A stretch of 64,000 nucleotides of DNA from Paracoccus versutus (lineage in GTDB: Bacteria > Pseudomonadota > Alphaproteobacteria > Rhodobacterales > Rhodobacteraceae), in assembly GCF_000763885.1 (NCBI RefSeq), contig NZ_JRKO01000023.1, positions 20,676 to 84,675 on the forward strand. Direction: 5' to 3'. The position numbers were made by a program, and so were the translations under genes. Below the pieces are notes generated by a model that saw nothing but the letters and a program-made list of their open reading frames with translations, did no database searches and was not told where the DNA came from. Of the stretch, positions 50,177 to 58,717 are shown in pieces (position 1 is the first letter of the stretch; the number at the start of each line of letters is the position of its first letter).

Positions 50177-51589
50177 ATGCTTCCATTCTGGATGATGGAT
50201 GCGGCTGAACTGTCCGACCGGATACGCCGGCGCGAAATCTCTTGCGCCGAGGCCGTCGATTCGGTCCTGGACCGGGTGCAAGAGGTGAACGCGGCCCATA
50301 ACGCCCTGACCTCGGTCGAGGCCGACGAGGCCCGCGCCATGGCCCGCGACGCCGACCGGCGGCTGGCCCAGGATGGGCCGGCGGGGCCGCTGCACGGGGT
50401 TCCCTTTACCGTCAAGCTGGATACCGACGTGGCCGGCAAGATCACCGATTTCGGCTCGGCGGCGATGCGCGACAACCTGGCGGCCGAGGATGCCCCGGCT
50501 GTCGGCCACCTGCGTCGCGCCGGTGCGATCTATATCGGGAAAAGCAATGCGCCGTGCTTCTCGATGCGCGGCTTCACCGATAACGAGCTTTACGGCCGGA
50601 CGCTGAATCCCTTCGACGCGACCGCCTCGGCGGGCGGCTCCAGCGGGGGGGCGGCCGCGGCTGCGGCGCTGGGGCTGGGGCCGATCCATGTCGCCAGCGA
50701 CCGGGGCGGTTCCATCCGGCTGCCGTCCTGGTCCTGCGGCGTCGTGGGCCTGCGGCCGACGGCGGGGCGGGTCGCGGTCCGCAACGCCAGCGAAAGGGCC
50801 GAGCGGAACCTGACCAACCAGCTGACCTCGGTCTGGGGGCCGATCACGCGCACGGTGCGCGATGCGCAACTGGCGCTGGCGGTCTTCGGCCAGCCAGATC
50901 CGCGCGATCCGCAATGGGTTCCGGCGCCCCTGGAGCAGGCGATCCCCGCGCCCCTGCGGGTGTCGCTGTTCCGCCGCTGGGGGGGCCGCGGCGCCGACCC
51001 GGCGGTGGCGGCGGCGCTGGACCATGCGGCGGCGGCGTTGAGCGAGGCGGGCTGCATCGTCGAAGAGGGGATGCCGCCGCATTTCGACGAGCTGGAAGAG
51101 ATGCGCAACCGCATGGCCGTCGACGACAGCCGGCGGGCGCAGGCCGGCATCGACAAGACCGGGGACCGCATGGCCCGCAAGGTGTTCGACAACATCCTGC
51201 AGATGTCGGCGCCGCGCGACACCGACGAGGCGCTTGCCGCCTATCAGCGCAAGCTTGCCATCGCGCGCGCCTGGTCGCTGCATCTTGCCGATCATGACCT
51301 GATGCTGACCCCCGTCTCGTGGCGCCACCGCATTCCGCTGGACGAGGACCAGCACACGCCCGAGCGCTATCGCGAGATGATCCGCGACCTGTCCTGCCTG
51401 ACCACGGTGGCCACGCTCGGCCTGCCGGGCCTAGCGGTGCCGACCGGCCTGGCGGATGGCATTCCGGTGGGCGTCCAGCTGGTCGCGCGGTGGTTCCGCG
51501 AGGACGTCCTGCTGGCCGCGGGCAAGATCATCGAGCGCGCAAGCGGCTTTTCCGTGCTGCGCGCGCTTGACCACAAGACCAGCTCATAG
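50177..51589 (+). CDS. Amidase (amidase signature family)
   Basis: A 470-residue enzyme; ATG 50177 follows GGAGGAGTGATTC. The Ser-cisSer-Lys triad is visible: Lys in GVPFTVKLDTD (about 77), the first Ser in ASAGGSSGGAAAA (about 155) and the nucleophile Ser in DRGGSIRLPSW (about 179). Amidase-signature enzymes hydrolyse amides, hydrazides or allophanate. VKLD in place of the usual VKD is unusual. It is followed after ten bases by a TRAP binding protein, so it probably acts on an imported amide or the transport is for its product. Confidence 0.88.
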   Translation: MLPFWMMDAAELSDRIRRREISCAEAVDSVLDRVQEVNAAHNALTSVEADEARAMARDADRRLAQDGPAGPLHGVPFTVKLDTDVAGKITDFGSAAMRDNLAAEDAPAVGHLRRAGAIYIGKSNAPCFSMRGFTDNELYGRTLNPFDATASAGGSSGGAAAAAALGLGPIHVASDRGGSIRLPSWSCGVVGLRPTAGRVAVRNASERAERNLTNQLTSVWGPITRTVRDAQLALAVFGQPDPRDPQWVPAPLEQAIPAPLRVSLFRRWGGRGADPAVAAALDHAAAALSEAGCIVEEGMPPHFDELEEMRNRMAVDDSRRAQAGIDKTGDRMARKVFDNILQMSAPRDTDEALAAYQRKLAIARAWSLHLADHDLMLTPVSWRHRIPLDEDQHTPERYREMIRDLSCLTTVATLGLPGLAVPTGLADGIPVGVQLVARWFREDVLLAAGKIIERASGFSVLRALDHKTSS

Positions 51590-51599
51590 GGAGGAATGA

Positions 51600-52628
51600 A
51601 TGAGATCGGTTGTTTTCCCCGCCTTTCGCGTCGCGGCGATGGTCCTTGCCCTGGGCGGCACCCCCGCCGTGGCGCAAGAGACGATCACGCTGAAAGTGGC
51701 GCATCCCTTGCCCGAGACCCATTATTCCTGGGAACTGGGCATCAAGAAGATGCTCGATTCCATCACCGAGGCGACCGACGGGCGCGTGCAGTTCGAGGTC
51801 TATCCCGCCAACCAGCTGGGCCGGGATGCCTATGGGCTGCTGCGCTCGGGGATCGCCGACATGGCGATGATCGTGCCGCTTTACGCGCCCGACAAGTTCC
51901 CGCTGACCGGCGTGACCGAGTTTTCCAGCTTCTACGACACCACCTGCGAGGCGGCCGAGAAATATTGGGAACTGGCAAGGCCCGGCGGCGCCCTGGATGC
52001 GGCCGAATATGGCGCGCAGGGCCTGCGGGTGGTGTTTGCGATGACCACGGCGCCGCAGCGCTACATGACGTCATCGAAGCCGGTCGCCTCGCTTGGCGAC
52101 GCGGGCGGGCTCAAGATCTATGCCGCGGGCTCCGCCCTGCCCAGGGCGCTGCGGGCCGTGGGCAGCATCCCGATCAGCATCACCGCGTCGGAGCTTTACG
52201 ATTCCGTGTCGCGCGGAACCGTCGACGGGGCGCTTTTCCCCTATTCCAGCACCAATGCCTACAAGCTTGGCGGCAAACTGAGGCATGAGGTCGGCGGGGT
52301 GAAGTTCGGCGTCTCCAGCTGGTTCGTCGGGATGAGCGAAAGCCGGTTTGCGGCCTTGCCCGAGGACGTGCAGCAGGCGATCACCGCGGCCGGCCTTCCC
52401 GTGCAGCAGAGCTTTTGCGCCTGGACGGACGAGGATGACGAGAACATCCGCCAAAGCCTGATCGCCAGCGGCGAGCTGACCGTGTCGGAACTGCCCGAGG
52501 CCGAGGTCCGGCTATGGCGCGAGCAGCTGCTGAAGGCGGCGCAGGAATGGGCGGCCGAGATGGATGCCGCCGGCAAGAACGGCACCGAACTGCTGGAAGC
52601 GATGGCACAGGCCGGCGCAGGCGAATGA
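51600..52628 (+). CDS. TRAP transporter substrate-binding protein (DctP family)
   Basis: A 342-residue periplasmic protein with a signal peptide ending AVAQ (about 26); a GGGAGGA site precedes the start. LKVAHPLPETHYSWELGIKK (about 31-50), QFEVYPANQLGRDAYGLLRS split over about 64-83, and GTVDGALFPYSS fit DctP-type proteins. No DctQ/DctM membrane genes are in the window, so it is an orphan working with a distant partner, or a remnant. It shares an operon with the amidase. Confidence 0.88.
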   Translation: MRSVVFPAFRVAAMVLALGGTPAVAQETITLKVAHPLPETHYSWELGIKKMLDSITEATDGRVQFEVYPANQLGRDAYGLLRSGIADMAMIVPLYAPDKFPLTGVTEFSSFYDTTCEAAEKYWELARPGGALDAAEYGAQGLRVVFAMTTAPQRYMTSSKPVASLGDAGGLKIYAAGSALPRALRAVGSIPISITASELYDSVSRGTVDGALFPYSSTNAYKLGGKLRHEVGGVKFGVSSWFVGMSESRFAALPEDVQQAITAAGLPVQQSFCAWTDEDDENIRQSLIASGELTVSELPEAEVRLWREQLLKAAQEWAAEMDAAGKNGTELLEAMAQAGAGE

Positions 52629-52808
52629 CGGCGGCGGCCGCGCGCCCCTCGGGTCGCGCCGGCCCCAGGCCCTGGGGATCGGGCGGGACCGCCGGCCCCA
52701 GGGCGCTCGCGACACCATGCCGCGGAATGCGGGCGCCCGTTCACCTTATCGTGGCTGGCGTCCCGCGCGGCATGGCGGAAGAATGCCATCCGCAAGCGAG
52801 GTTTGACG

Positions 52809-53294
52809 ATGCGAAATCACACCCTGAGCCGGCGCGCCGTCCTGATGGCCGCGGCCGTCCTTCCCCTGGCGTTCGCCCTGCCTGGCCGGCTGCGGGCCGA
52901 AACGCTGCCGCTGGTGACAGTGACCAAGGATCCCGGTTGCGGCTGCTGCGGCGGCTGGATCGACCACATGCGCGCCGCCGGCTTTCCGGTCCGCGCGGTG
53001 AACTCGGACGAGGTCTTCGCCCTCAAGGAGCGGCTGGGCGTGCCGCCCGACCTGGCCTCGTGCCACACGGCCGAGGTCGCGGGCTATGTGATCGAGGGCC
53101 ATGTCCCGGCAAGGGCCATCCGCCGCCTTCTGGCCGAGCGGCCGCAGGCCATCGGCCTTGCCGCGCCGGGAATGCCCGCCGGCTCGCCCGGCATGGACCT
53201 GCCCGGCACCGAGCCCGAATCCTACGACGTGTTGCTGTTCGACGCCTCGGGCCGCAAGACCTATGCCCGCTTCCACGGCGCCAAGGAGATCTGA
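52809..53294 (+). CDS. DUF411 metal-binding protein, exported
   Basis: A 161-residue protein; ATG 52809 follows GCGAGG. A twin-arginine-type leader (LSRRAVLMAAAVLPLAFALP) ends near RAE. The mature part has TKDPGCGCCGGWIDHM (about 39-54), the Cys-rich motif of the DUF411 family, and LASCHTAEVAGYVIEGHVP (about 82-100). Relatives are found in copper, silver and other metal resistance loci and are thought to bind metal in the periplasm. It leads a group with a small Cys/His-rich protein and the DUF305-YVTN fusion. Confidence 0.85.
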   Translation: MRNHTLSRRAVLMAAAVLPLAFALPGRLRAETLPLVTVTKDPGCGCCGGWIDHMRAAGFPVRAVNSDEVFALKERLGVPPDLASCHTAEVAGYVIEGHVPARAIRRLLAERPQAIGLAAPGMPAGSPGMDLPGTEPESYDVLLFDASGRKTYARFHGAKEI

Positions 53295-53306
53295 TCGAAG
53301 GCCGCC

Positions 53307-53741
53307 ATGATCGCCCGCCCCGTGACCAGACCGCCCCGATCCTGTTCCGGCCCGCGCCTGCGGGCGGCGTTCCGGTTGCGCCTTCTGTCGGTCGCGCTGC
53401 TGCTGCTGGCCCTGGGCGGCGTCCTTTTGCTGCCGGTGGCGCATGCCGGTCCGCACGGGTATTCCCCGCATCATGACGTCGCCGCCGCGGCAATGGCGCA
53501 GCCTTGCCCGCATGCCCATGGACCGGGCGACGGGGCTGCCGCCGATCATTGCGATCCCGACCCGGCCGGACCGGGCCTGTTCGATTGCTGCCAGGCCTGC
53601 CTGGCCGCTGCCATCCTTCCCGAAACCCAGGCCCTGCCGCCCTCGCCGGAAAACGGCCACCTTGGCGTCAGGAGGCCGGACCGCCAGGGGCGCATCCCCG
53701 CGGGCATCCTGAGGCCGCCACGTCCGATTGCGACTGCCTGA
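53307..53741 (+). CDS. Small exported Cys/His-rich protein (DUF2946-like)
   Basis: A 144-residue protein. After a basic N-terminus a hydrophobic signal (LLSVALLLLALGGVLLLPVA, about 26-45) ends near AHA. The mature part holds His and Cys clusters (HGYSPHHD, CPHAHG, DHCDPD, then FDCCQACLAA). The spacing resembles DUF2946 proteins that sit by copper genes. It follows the DUF411 gene by 12 bases. A role in binding or sensing periplasmic metal is likely but unproven. Confidence 0.65.
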   Translation: MIARPVTRPPRSCSGPRLRAAFRLRLLSVALLLLALGGVLLLPVAHAGPHGYSPHHDVAAAAMAQPCPHAHGPGDGAAADHCDPDPAGPGLFDCCQACLAAAILPETQALPPSPENGHLGVRRPDRQGRIPAGILRPPRPIATA

Positions 53742-53750
53742 ATCGCGCAT

Positions 53751-53774
53751 GGCAGAGGGCGTCCCCCCTCTGCC
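53751..53774 (+). terminator. Stem-loop after the small Cys/His-rich gene
   Basis: GGCAGAGGG (53751-53759) pairs with CCCTCTGCC (53766-53774) across six bases. No T-run follows, so it may be a transcript-stabilising or attenuating hairpin between this gene and the DUF305 fusion. Confidence 0.45.
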
Positions 53775-53847
53775 GGTCCAATCAGACGAAGGCGGAATCC
53801 CGCGCCCCAAGGCGGCGCCGGTTCCGCGCTGCCAAAGGATGACAACA

Positions 53848-55272
53848 ATGAGACAAGCCGCAATCGCCCTTTCCGTCGGGCTGCTGGCCGGGTTGCCCGG
53901 CCTTGCCCTGGCGCAAGCCGGGCATGACGCCCATCACTCCGGGAACCCCCCGGCGCAAATCGGGCAGGCGCCCCAGACCGCGGTGTCGCCCGCCGCCGCC
54001 GACCTTCCCGATTTCACCAAGGCCAATGTCGCGGCGATGAACGACATGCATGGGCCGATGATGGAGGGGATCATGGCCGATGACCCCGACCTGGCCTTTG
54101 TCCAGGGCATGATCCCGCACCATCAGGGTGCGATCGACATGGCCCGGATCGTCCGGCAATACGGGGACGATCCGCAGACGCAGGCATGGGCCGCCCAGAT
54201 CATCGAGGCGCAGGAACGCGAGATCGCCGAGATGCAGGCCTGGCTCACGGCCAGGGCAGGCGGGGAAGCGGCCGCCGCCGCGCCTTTGGGGGGCGCCGTC
54301 TATTCCGCCAACGAAGGCGGCAATTCCATCAGCGCCGTCGACCTGGGCACCGGGGCGGCCGCCACGGTCTCGCTTCCCATCGCCCCGCATAACGTCGACC
54401 TGACGCCGGACGGCGGGCTGCTGCTGGCGGTCGGCGATCCCGCGGCCCAGGGCGACCACGGATCGCAGGGCCACGGCCATGGCGCCGGCGTTGGCGCAGA
54501 CGCAGACGCAGACGCAGACGCAGGCGAAGGGCTGCTCGTCATCCTGGATCCGCAAGACCTTGCGGCGCCGGCGGCGGCGGTCGCGGTGGGGCCGCATCCG
54601 GCCCATGTGGTCGCCGACCGGCTGGGGCGCGCCTATGTGTCCCTGGCCGGCGGCGACGCGATCGCCGTGGTCGATCTGGCGCGGGCCGAGGTGGTCGCGC
54701 GCATCGCGACGGGCGGCTATCCGCACGGCCTGCGGCTCAGCCCGGACGAGGCGCAGCTCTACGTCGCCAATGTCCGGGACGGGTCGGTGTCCGTGATCGA
54801 CACGGCCGGGCTGGCCGAACTCGCCCGCATTCCGGTCGGTGCCGGGCCGGTTCAGGTGGGCTTCACGCCTTCGGGCGACCAGGCCTATGTCTCGCTTCGC
54901 GACGAGAACCGGGTGGCGGTCATCGACACCCGGTCCCGCCGGGTCACCGGCAAGGTGGATGTGGGGCCGGGTCCGATCCAGGTCCTGGCGACCGCGGACG
55001 GCCGCTGGGTCTATGTGGCCAACCAGGGCAGCGAGGCAGAGCCGAACGACACCGTCTCGGTGATCGACACGGCGACCGGCCGGGTGGTGCGGACCGTCAC
55101 CGCCGGCAAGGGCGCCCATGGCGTGTCGGCCTCGGCCGATGGGGCGCATGTCTTCGTGACCAACACCGCCGAGGACAGCATCTCGGTGATCGAGGCGGCA
55201 AGCGGCACGGTCATTCGGACGATCCCGGTCGGTGATCGGCCCAACGGCATCGTCCACGGGCGGTCGCACTGA
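53848..55272 (+). CDS. DUF305 domain fused to a YVTN beta-propeller, exported
   Basis: A 474-residue protein; ATG 53848 follows AAAGGA at good spacing. A signal peptide (ending LALAQ, about 22) and a His-containing linker (GHDAHHSG) precede a DUF305 four-helix domain (about 50-130: MIPHHQGAIDMARIV and EIAEMQAWL). From about 145 on, repeats of the YVTN/lactonase kind form a propeller (VYSANEGGNSISAVDL, YVSLAGGDAIAVVDL, YVANVRDGSVSVIDTAG, and more). An Ala-Asp repeat (about 216-225) is encoded by GCAGAC repeats and splits one blade. DUF305 proteins occur with copper resistance genes; the propeller may bind metal or mediate contacts. Confidence 0.85.
   Translation: MRQAAIALSVGLLAGLPGLALAQAGHDAHHSGNPPAQIGQAPQTAVSPAAADLPDFTKANVAAMNDMHGPMMEGIMADDPDLAFVQGMIPHHQGAIDMARIVRQYGDDPQTQAWAAQIIEAQEREIAEMQAWLTARAGGEAAAAAPLGGAVYSANEGGNSISAVDLGTGAAATVSLPIAPHNVDLTPDGGLLLAVGDPAAQGDHGSQGHGHGAGVGADADADADAGEGLLVILDPQDLAAPAAAVAVGPHPAHVVADRLGRAYVSLAGGDAIAVVDLARAEVVARIATGGYPHGLRLSPDEAQLYVANVRDGSVSVIDTAGLAELARIPVGAGPVQVGFTPSGDQAYVSLRDENRVAVIDTRSRRVTGKVDVGPGPIQVLATADGRWVYVANQGSEAEPNDTVSVIDTATGRVVRTVTAGKGAHGVSASADGAHVFVTNTAEDSISVIEAASGTVIRTIPVGDRPNGIVHGRSH
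54496..54524 (+). repeat. GCAGAC hexanucleotide microsatellite
   Basis: Four to five tandem GCAGAC units encode Ala-Asp pairs inside the DUF305-YVTN gene. Gain or loss of a unit keeps the frame, so the loop length can vary between isolates without loss of the protein. Confidence 0.8.
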
Positions 55273-55283
55273 CGGGGACTTGG

Positions 55284-55311
55284 GATGGCGCCGGCGTGAT
55301 CCGGCGCCATC
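55284..55311 (+). terminator. Strong GC stem-loop after the DUF305-YVTN gene
   Basis: GATGGCGCCGG (55284-55294) and CCGGCGCCATC (55301-55311) form a perfect 11-base stem with a 6-base loop, twelve bases after the stop codon. There is no T-tract, but position and stability suggest transcription termination or 3' end protection. Confidence 0.6.
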
Positions 55312-55463
55312 GCGACCCATGGGCCGGCTGTCGCCGTTGCCCAGGGGCGACTAGCCCCTTGCGAAGGCCTGCATGAAAGCTGCCGGCCTTCCTGCCGCGC
55401 TTGCCGCCGGCACGCGGACGTGGTGGAACTGGCCTTCGGAACCAACATCGGATGGAGGCCCCC

Positions 55464-56420
55464 ATGGAACGTCGCGATCTGGGCAGGAGCGGGCTGAGGA
55501 TCATGCCGCTGGTCTTCGGCGGCAATGTCTTCGGCTGGACCATCGACGAGGCGCAGAGCTTCGCCGTGCTGGACGCTTTCGTCGATCACGGCTTCGATGC
55601 CATCGACACGGCGGATTGCTATTCCGCCTGGGCGCCCGGCAACAGGGGCGGCGAATCCGAGACGATCATCGGCAACTGGCTGAAGGCCCGCCCCGGCATG
55701 CGCGACCGGGTGACGATCTTCACCAAGGTCGGCTCGATCACCGGCGCCCCGCACGAGGGCGGCTTGACCGAGGCGCATATCCTGCCCGCCTGCGACGCCT
55801 CGCTGCAGCGGCTGGGGATCGAGGCCATCGACCTTTACTTCGCGCATTGGCCCGACCCGCTCGGCACCAGCTATCAGGAAACGCTGGGGGCCTTCGACAA
55901 GCTGCGGCAGGCCGGCAAGATCCGCGCCATCGGCGTGTCCAATGTCGATGCGGCGCAGCTTGGGGAGTCGCTCAGGGCCGCGCGGGATGCCGGCCTGCCG
56001 GGCTACCAGGTGCTGCAGCCGGGATACAATCTTTATGACCGCGACGGGTTCGAGGGGCCGCTGCGCGATCTCTGCCTGGCCGAGGGGATCGGCGTCGTGA
56101 CCTATTACAGCCTCGCCGCCGGGTTCCTGTCGGGGAAATACCGCTCGGCGGCCGACCTGGGCCAATCCGCCCGCGGCGGCGGGGTCGGGAAATACCTGAC
56201 GCCCAGGGGCATGGCGATCCTTGCCGCGCTGGACGAGGTCGCCGGCGCGCATGGTGCGAAGCCTGCCGAGGTGGCGTTGGCCTGGCTGATGGCGCAGCCC
56301 GGCGCTACCGCGCCGATCGCCAGCGCGACGACGGTGGCGCAGGTCGAGAGCTTCGCCAAGGCCGCGGCGCTGACGCTGGGCGCGGATGAGATCGAGAAGC
56401 TGACGCGGGCAGGGGCGTGA
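55464..56420 (+). CDS. Aldo/keto reductase
   Basis: A 318-residue NADPH-dependent reductase from ATG 55464 (MERRDLG; GATGGAGG upstream). The catalytic tetrad is visible: Asp and Tyr in FDAIDTADCYS (about 47-57), Lys in IFTKVGS (about 91) and His in LYFAHWPD (about 133). AIGVSNVDAAQL and the C-terminal IASATTVAQVESFAKA (cofactor-binding region) fit the YajO/Tas-like branch. It reduces aldehydes or ketones; the substrate is unknown. It stands alone between the metal genes and the two-component system. Confidence 0.9.
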   Translation: MERRDLGRSGLRIMPLVFGGNVFGWTIDEAQSFAVLDAFVDHGFDAIDTADCYSAWAPGNRGGESETIIGNWLKARPGMRDRVTIFTKVGSITGAPHEGGLTEAHILPACDASLQRLGIEAIDLYFAHWPDPLGTSYQETLGAFDKLRQAGKIRAIGVSNVDAAQLGESLRAARDAGLPGYQVLQPGYNLYDRDGFEGPLRDLCLAEGIGVVTYYSLAAGFLSGKYRSAADLGQSARGGGVGKYLTPRGMAILAALDEVAGAHGAKPAEVALAWLMAQPGATAPIASATTVAQVESFAKAAALTLGADEIEKLTRAGA

Positions 56421-56601
56421 CTTCGCCGCGAGGGCCGGGCCTTCGACCTTCGCGACGATGATGGGTCGCGGATGGTCCCGCCGGATGGCCGGCGGGACCA
56501 GGAACCGCCCCGCGACGGTCCGCTTGCCGGTCAACCGCGGCTTTCGAAGCTTTCGCGCAGCGCCTCAAGCAGGGGATGCTGCTCTGGAGGGCGTGGGAGG
56601 C

Positions 56602-57960
56602 TCAAGCAGGCGCGGCGGGCAGGATGATTTCGGCCTGCTCGCCGCCGCCCTTGCGCGGCGACAAGCGCAGCTCGCCCCCCATCGCCTCGACGGCCGCCGC
56701 GACGATGGCGAGACCCAGCCCGCTGCCGCCGCCCGAAGCGCTGGCCGCGCCGCGGTAGAAGCGCTCGGTGACATGGGGGCGGTCTGCCTCGGCGATGCCG
56801 GGGCCGCGGTCCAGCACGCTGAAGCGGATCCTCTCGCCCTCGCGCGTCAGCCGCGCCTCGACGCTCGCCCCCTTGGGCGAGGCGAGGATCGCATTCTCCA
56901 GCAGGTTGCGCAGCGCCGGCGCCAGCAGCGGCCCCTGCGTGCTGCGCCATTCGGTCCCGCCGGTTTCCAGCCGCAGCGCGACGCCGCGCGCCTGCGCCAG
57001 CCCGGCCAGTTCGTCGGCCACATCGGCAAGGATCCTTGCGCCGTCCTCGGCCGGAGCCGTGCCGTCGATGGCATTCTCGGTCGCTGTCATGTCCAGAAGC
57101 TGGCGCACCATGCGGTCGGTGCGGTCGACGCCTTGCGCGATCTGCGCCAGCGCCCGGTCGCGCGTCGCGGCATCGGGGGCCAGCGTCGCGACCTGCGCCT
57201 GGGTCTTCAACCCGGCCAGCGGGGTCTTCAACTCATGGGCGGCGAAAGCGGTGAAGCTGCGCTCGCGCTCGCGCAGCCCCTCGACCCGGTGGAAGAGGCC
57301 GTTCAGCGCCTCGATCATCGGGCGCAGTTCCGTGGGCGCGCGGGTTTCTCCCAAGGGGCTCAGGTCGGTCGCCGGGCGGCGCGACAGCGCCTGCGCCAGT
57401 CGGTCCAGCGGCGCAAGCCCGCTGCGCACCGCCAGCCAGATCAGCGCCGCCAGCAGCGGCAGGACCAGCATGGCCGGGGCCAGAAGCCCCATCGCCACGC
57501 CATGCACCAGCCGGTCGCGCATGGACCGCGCATCGCCGACCATGACGCGGATGCCCAGGTCCGGGTCGACATGGGTATAGACGCGCCAGACCTCGCCATC
57601 GACCGCGCGCTCGCTGAAGCCTTCCTGCCGGGCCAGCTGCCCCGCGGGCGCGCCGTCGGATTGGCTTTTCAGCTGGCCGTCGAAGCCCCAGACTTGGCAG
57701 ATCAGCTGGCGGGCGAAACCGCGCCCGGTCTCGGCCAGGGCCGGGGCGGCCTCGGCCAGCGCCGCCGCCTCCGGCCCGGCGATGCCGCCGCCCCGGCGGA
57801 TCAGCGAGGCGACCATCTGCGCCGATTCCTGCAGGCGCCGGTCCAGCACATGGCCGACCTCGGTCCGGGTCGAATGCTGGATCCAGATGACGGCGGACAG
57901 CCAGATCGCGCCGGTCGCCAGCAGCAGGATGGTCAGCAGCCGCCTGCGGATCGAGATCAT
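56602..57960 (-). CDS. Sensor histidine kinase
   Basis: A 452-residue membrane kinase overlapping the regulator gene by ATGA. One helix near the N-terminus and a second at about 165-187 flank a periplasmic sensor domain of about 130 residues with a single Cys (ICQVWGFDG). Then come HAMP-like sequence, the H-box FAAHELKTPLAGL (about 238-250), the N-box LRNLLENAI, the G1 box DRGPGI and the G2 box GSGLGLAI. Layout resembles QseC/CusS-type sensors. Position beside a Dsb operon and copper proteins suggests sensing of copper or periplasmic redox state. Confidence 0.92.
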   Translation of the reverse strand: MISIRRRLLTILLLATGAIWLSAVIWIQHSTRTEVGHVLDRRLQESAQMVASLIRRGGGIAGPEAAALAEAAPALAETGRGFARQLICQVWGFDGQLKSQSDGAPAGQLARQEGFSERAVDGEVWRVYTHVDPDLGIRVMVGDARSMRDRLVHGVAMGLLAPAMLVLPLLAALIWLAVRSGLAPLDRLAQALSRRPATDLSPLGETRAPTELRPMIEALNGLFHRVEGLRERERSFTAFAAHELKTPLAGLKTQAQVATLAPDAATRDRALAQIAQGVDRTDRMVRQLLDMTATENAIDGTAPAEDGARILADVADELAGLAQARGVALRLETGGTEWRSTQGPLLAPALRNLLENAILASPKGASVEARLTREGERIRFSVLDRGPGIAEADRPHVTERFYRGAASASGGGSGLGLAIVAAAVEAMGGELRLSPRKGGGEQAEIILPAAPA

Positions 57961-58634
57961 GTCCGCTGCCCTTTCCCTGCCGCCGCCAGCCGGTATCCGG
58001 CGCCGCGGACGGTTTCGATGAACGTCCGGCCCAGCTTGGCGCGCAGGTGGTGGACATGGACCTCGACCGTGTTGCTTTCGACATCCTCCTGCCAGCCGTA
58101 GAGCCGCTCTTCCAGCTGGGTCTTGGACAGGATGCGGCCCGGATGCTCGGCCAGGGCGTGCAGGATGGTGAATTCGCGGCGCGAAAAGCGCAACTCGCGC
58201 CCGCCGATCCGCCCGGCCTGTGTGGCGGGGTCGAGGCTGAGCCCGTTCCACTCGATCACCGCCGCCGCGCGGCCTTCCTGCCGGCGCAGCATGGCGCGCA
58301 GCCGGGCGGCGAGTTCGTCGAGGTCGAAGGGCTTGCCCAGGTAGTCGTCCGCCCCCGCGTCCAGCCCCGCGACCCGATCGCGCACCCGGTCGCGGGCGGT
58401 CAGCAGCAGCACCGGCAGCCGTTCGCCCGCCCGGCGCAATTCGGCCAGCAGGTCCAGCCCCGAGCCATCGGGCAGCATGATGTCCAGGACCACGCCCGCG
58501 AAACCGCCGCCCGCCAGCGCCGCGCGGGCATCGGCAAGGGTGCCGACCGCATCGGCATTGAAGCCCGAAAGCCCCAGCCCGACGGTAAGCCCATCGGACA
58601 GGACCGGGTCGTCCTCGACGATCAGCAGGCGCAT
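57957..58634 (-). CDS. OmpR-family response regulator
   Basis: A 225-residue regulator from ATG 58634 (GGGAGAA upstream). Receiver domain: acidic pair in VEDDP, phosphoacceptor Asp in VVLDIMLPDG (about 51), Thr in LLTARD and Lys in YLGKPFD (about 101). The C-terminal OmpR winged helix contains LRFSRREFTILHALAEHPG and EVHVHHLRAKLG. Forms a pair with the kinase at 56602. Direct repeats CTTAAG-N5-CTTAAG just upstream, in the gap to dsbD, are its probable site. Confidence 0.94.
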   Translation of the reverse strand: MRLLIVEDDPVLSDGLTVGLGLSGFNADAVGTLADARAALAGGGFAGVVLDIMLPDGSGLDLLAELRRAGERLPVLLLTARDRVRDRVAGLDAGADDYLGKPFDLDELAARLRAMLRRQEGRAAAVIEWNGLSLDPATQAGRIGGRELRFSRREFTILHALAEHPGRILSKTQLEERLYGWQEDVESNTVEVHVHHLRAKLGRTFIETVRGAGYRLAAAGKGQRT

Positions 58635-58677
58635 GGCGTTCTCCCTTGGCTTGACGATCACGCTTTCGTCGGCGGAG

Positions 58678-58694
58678 CTTAAGCTGGGCTTAAG
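58678..58694. promoter_or_regulatory. CTTAAG direct repeat, candidate response-regulator site
   Basis: CTTAAG at 58678-58683 and again at 58689-58694 are 11 bases apart, the spacing expected for an OmpR-family dimer binding head-to-tail. The site lies in the 83-base divergent gap between the regulator gene and dsbD, so it can serve both directions. Confidence 0.65.
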
Positions 58695-58717
58695 GTCGCG
58701 TCCCTAGCCAGCCCGGC

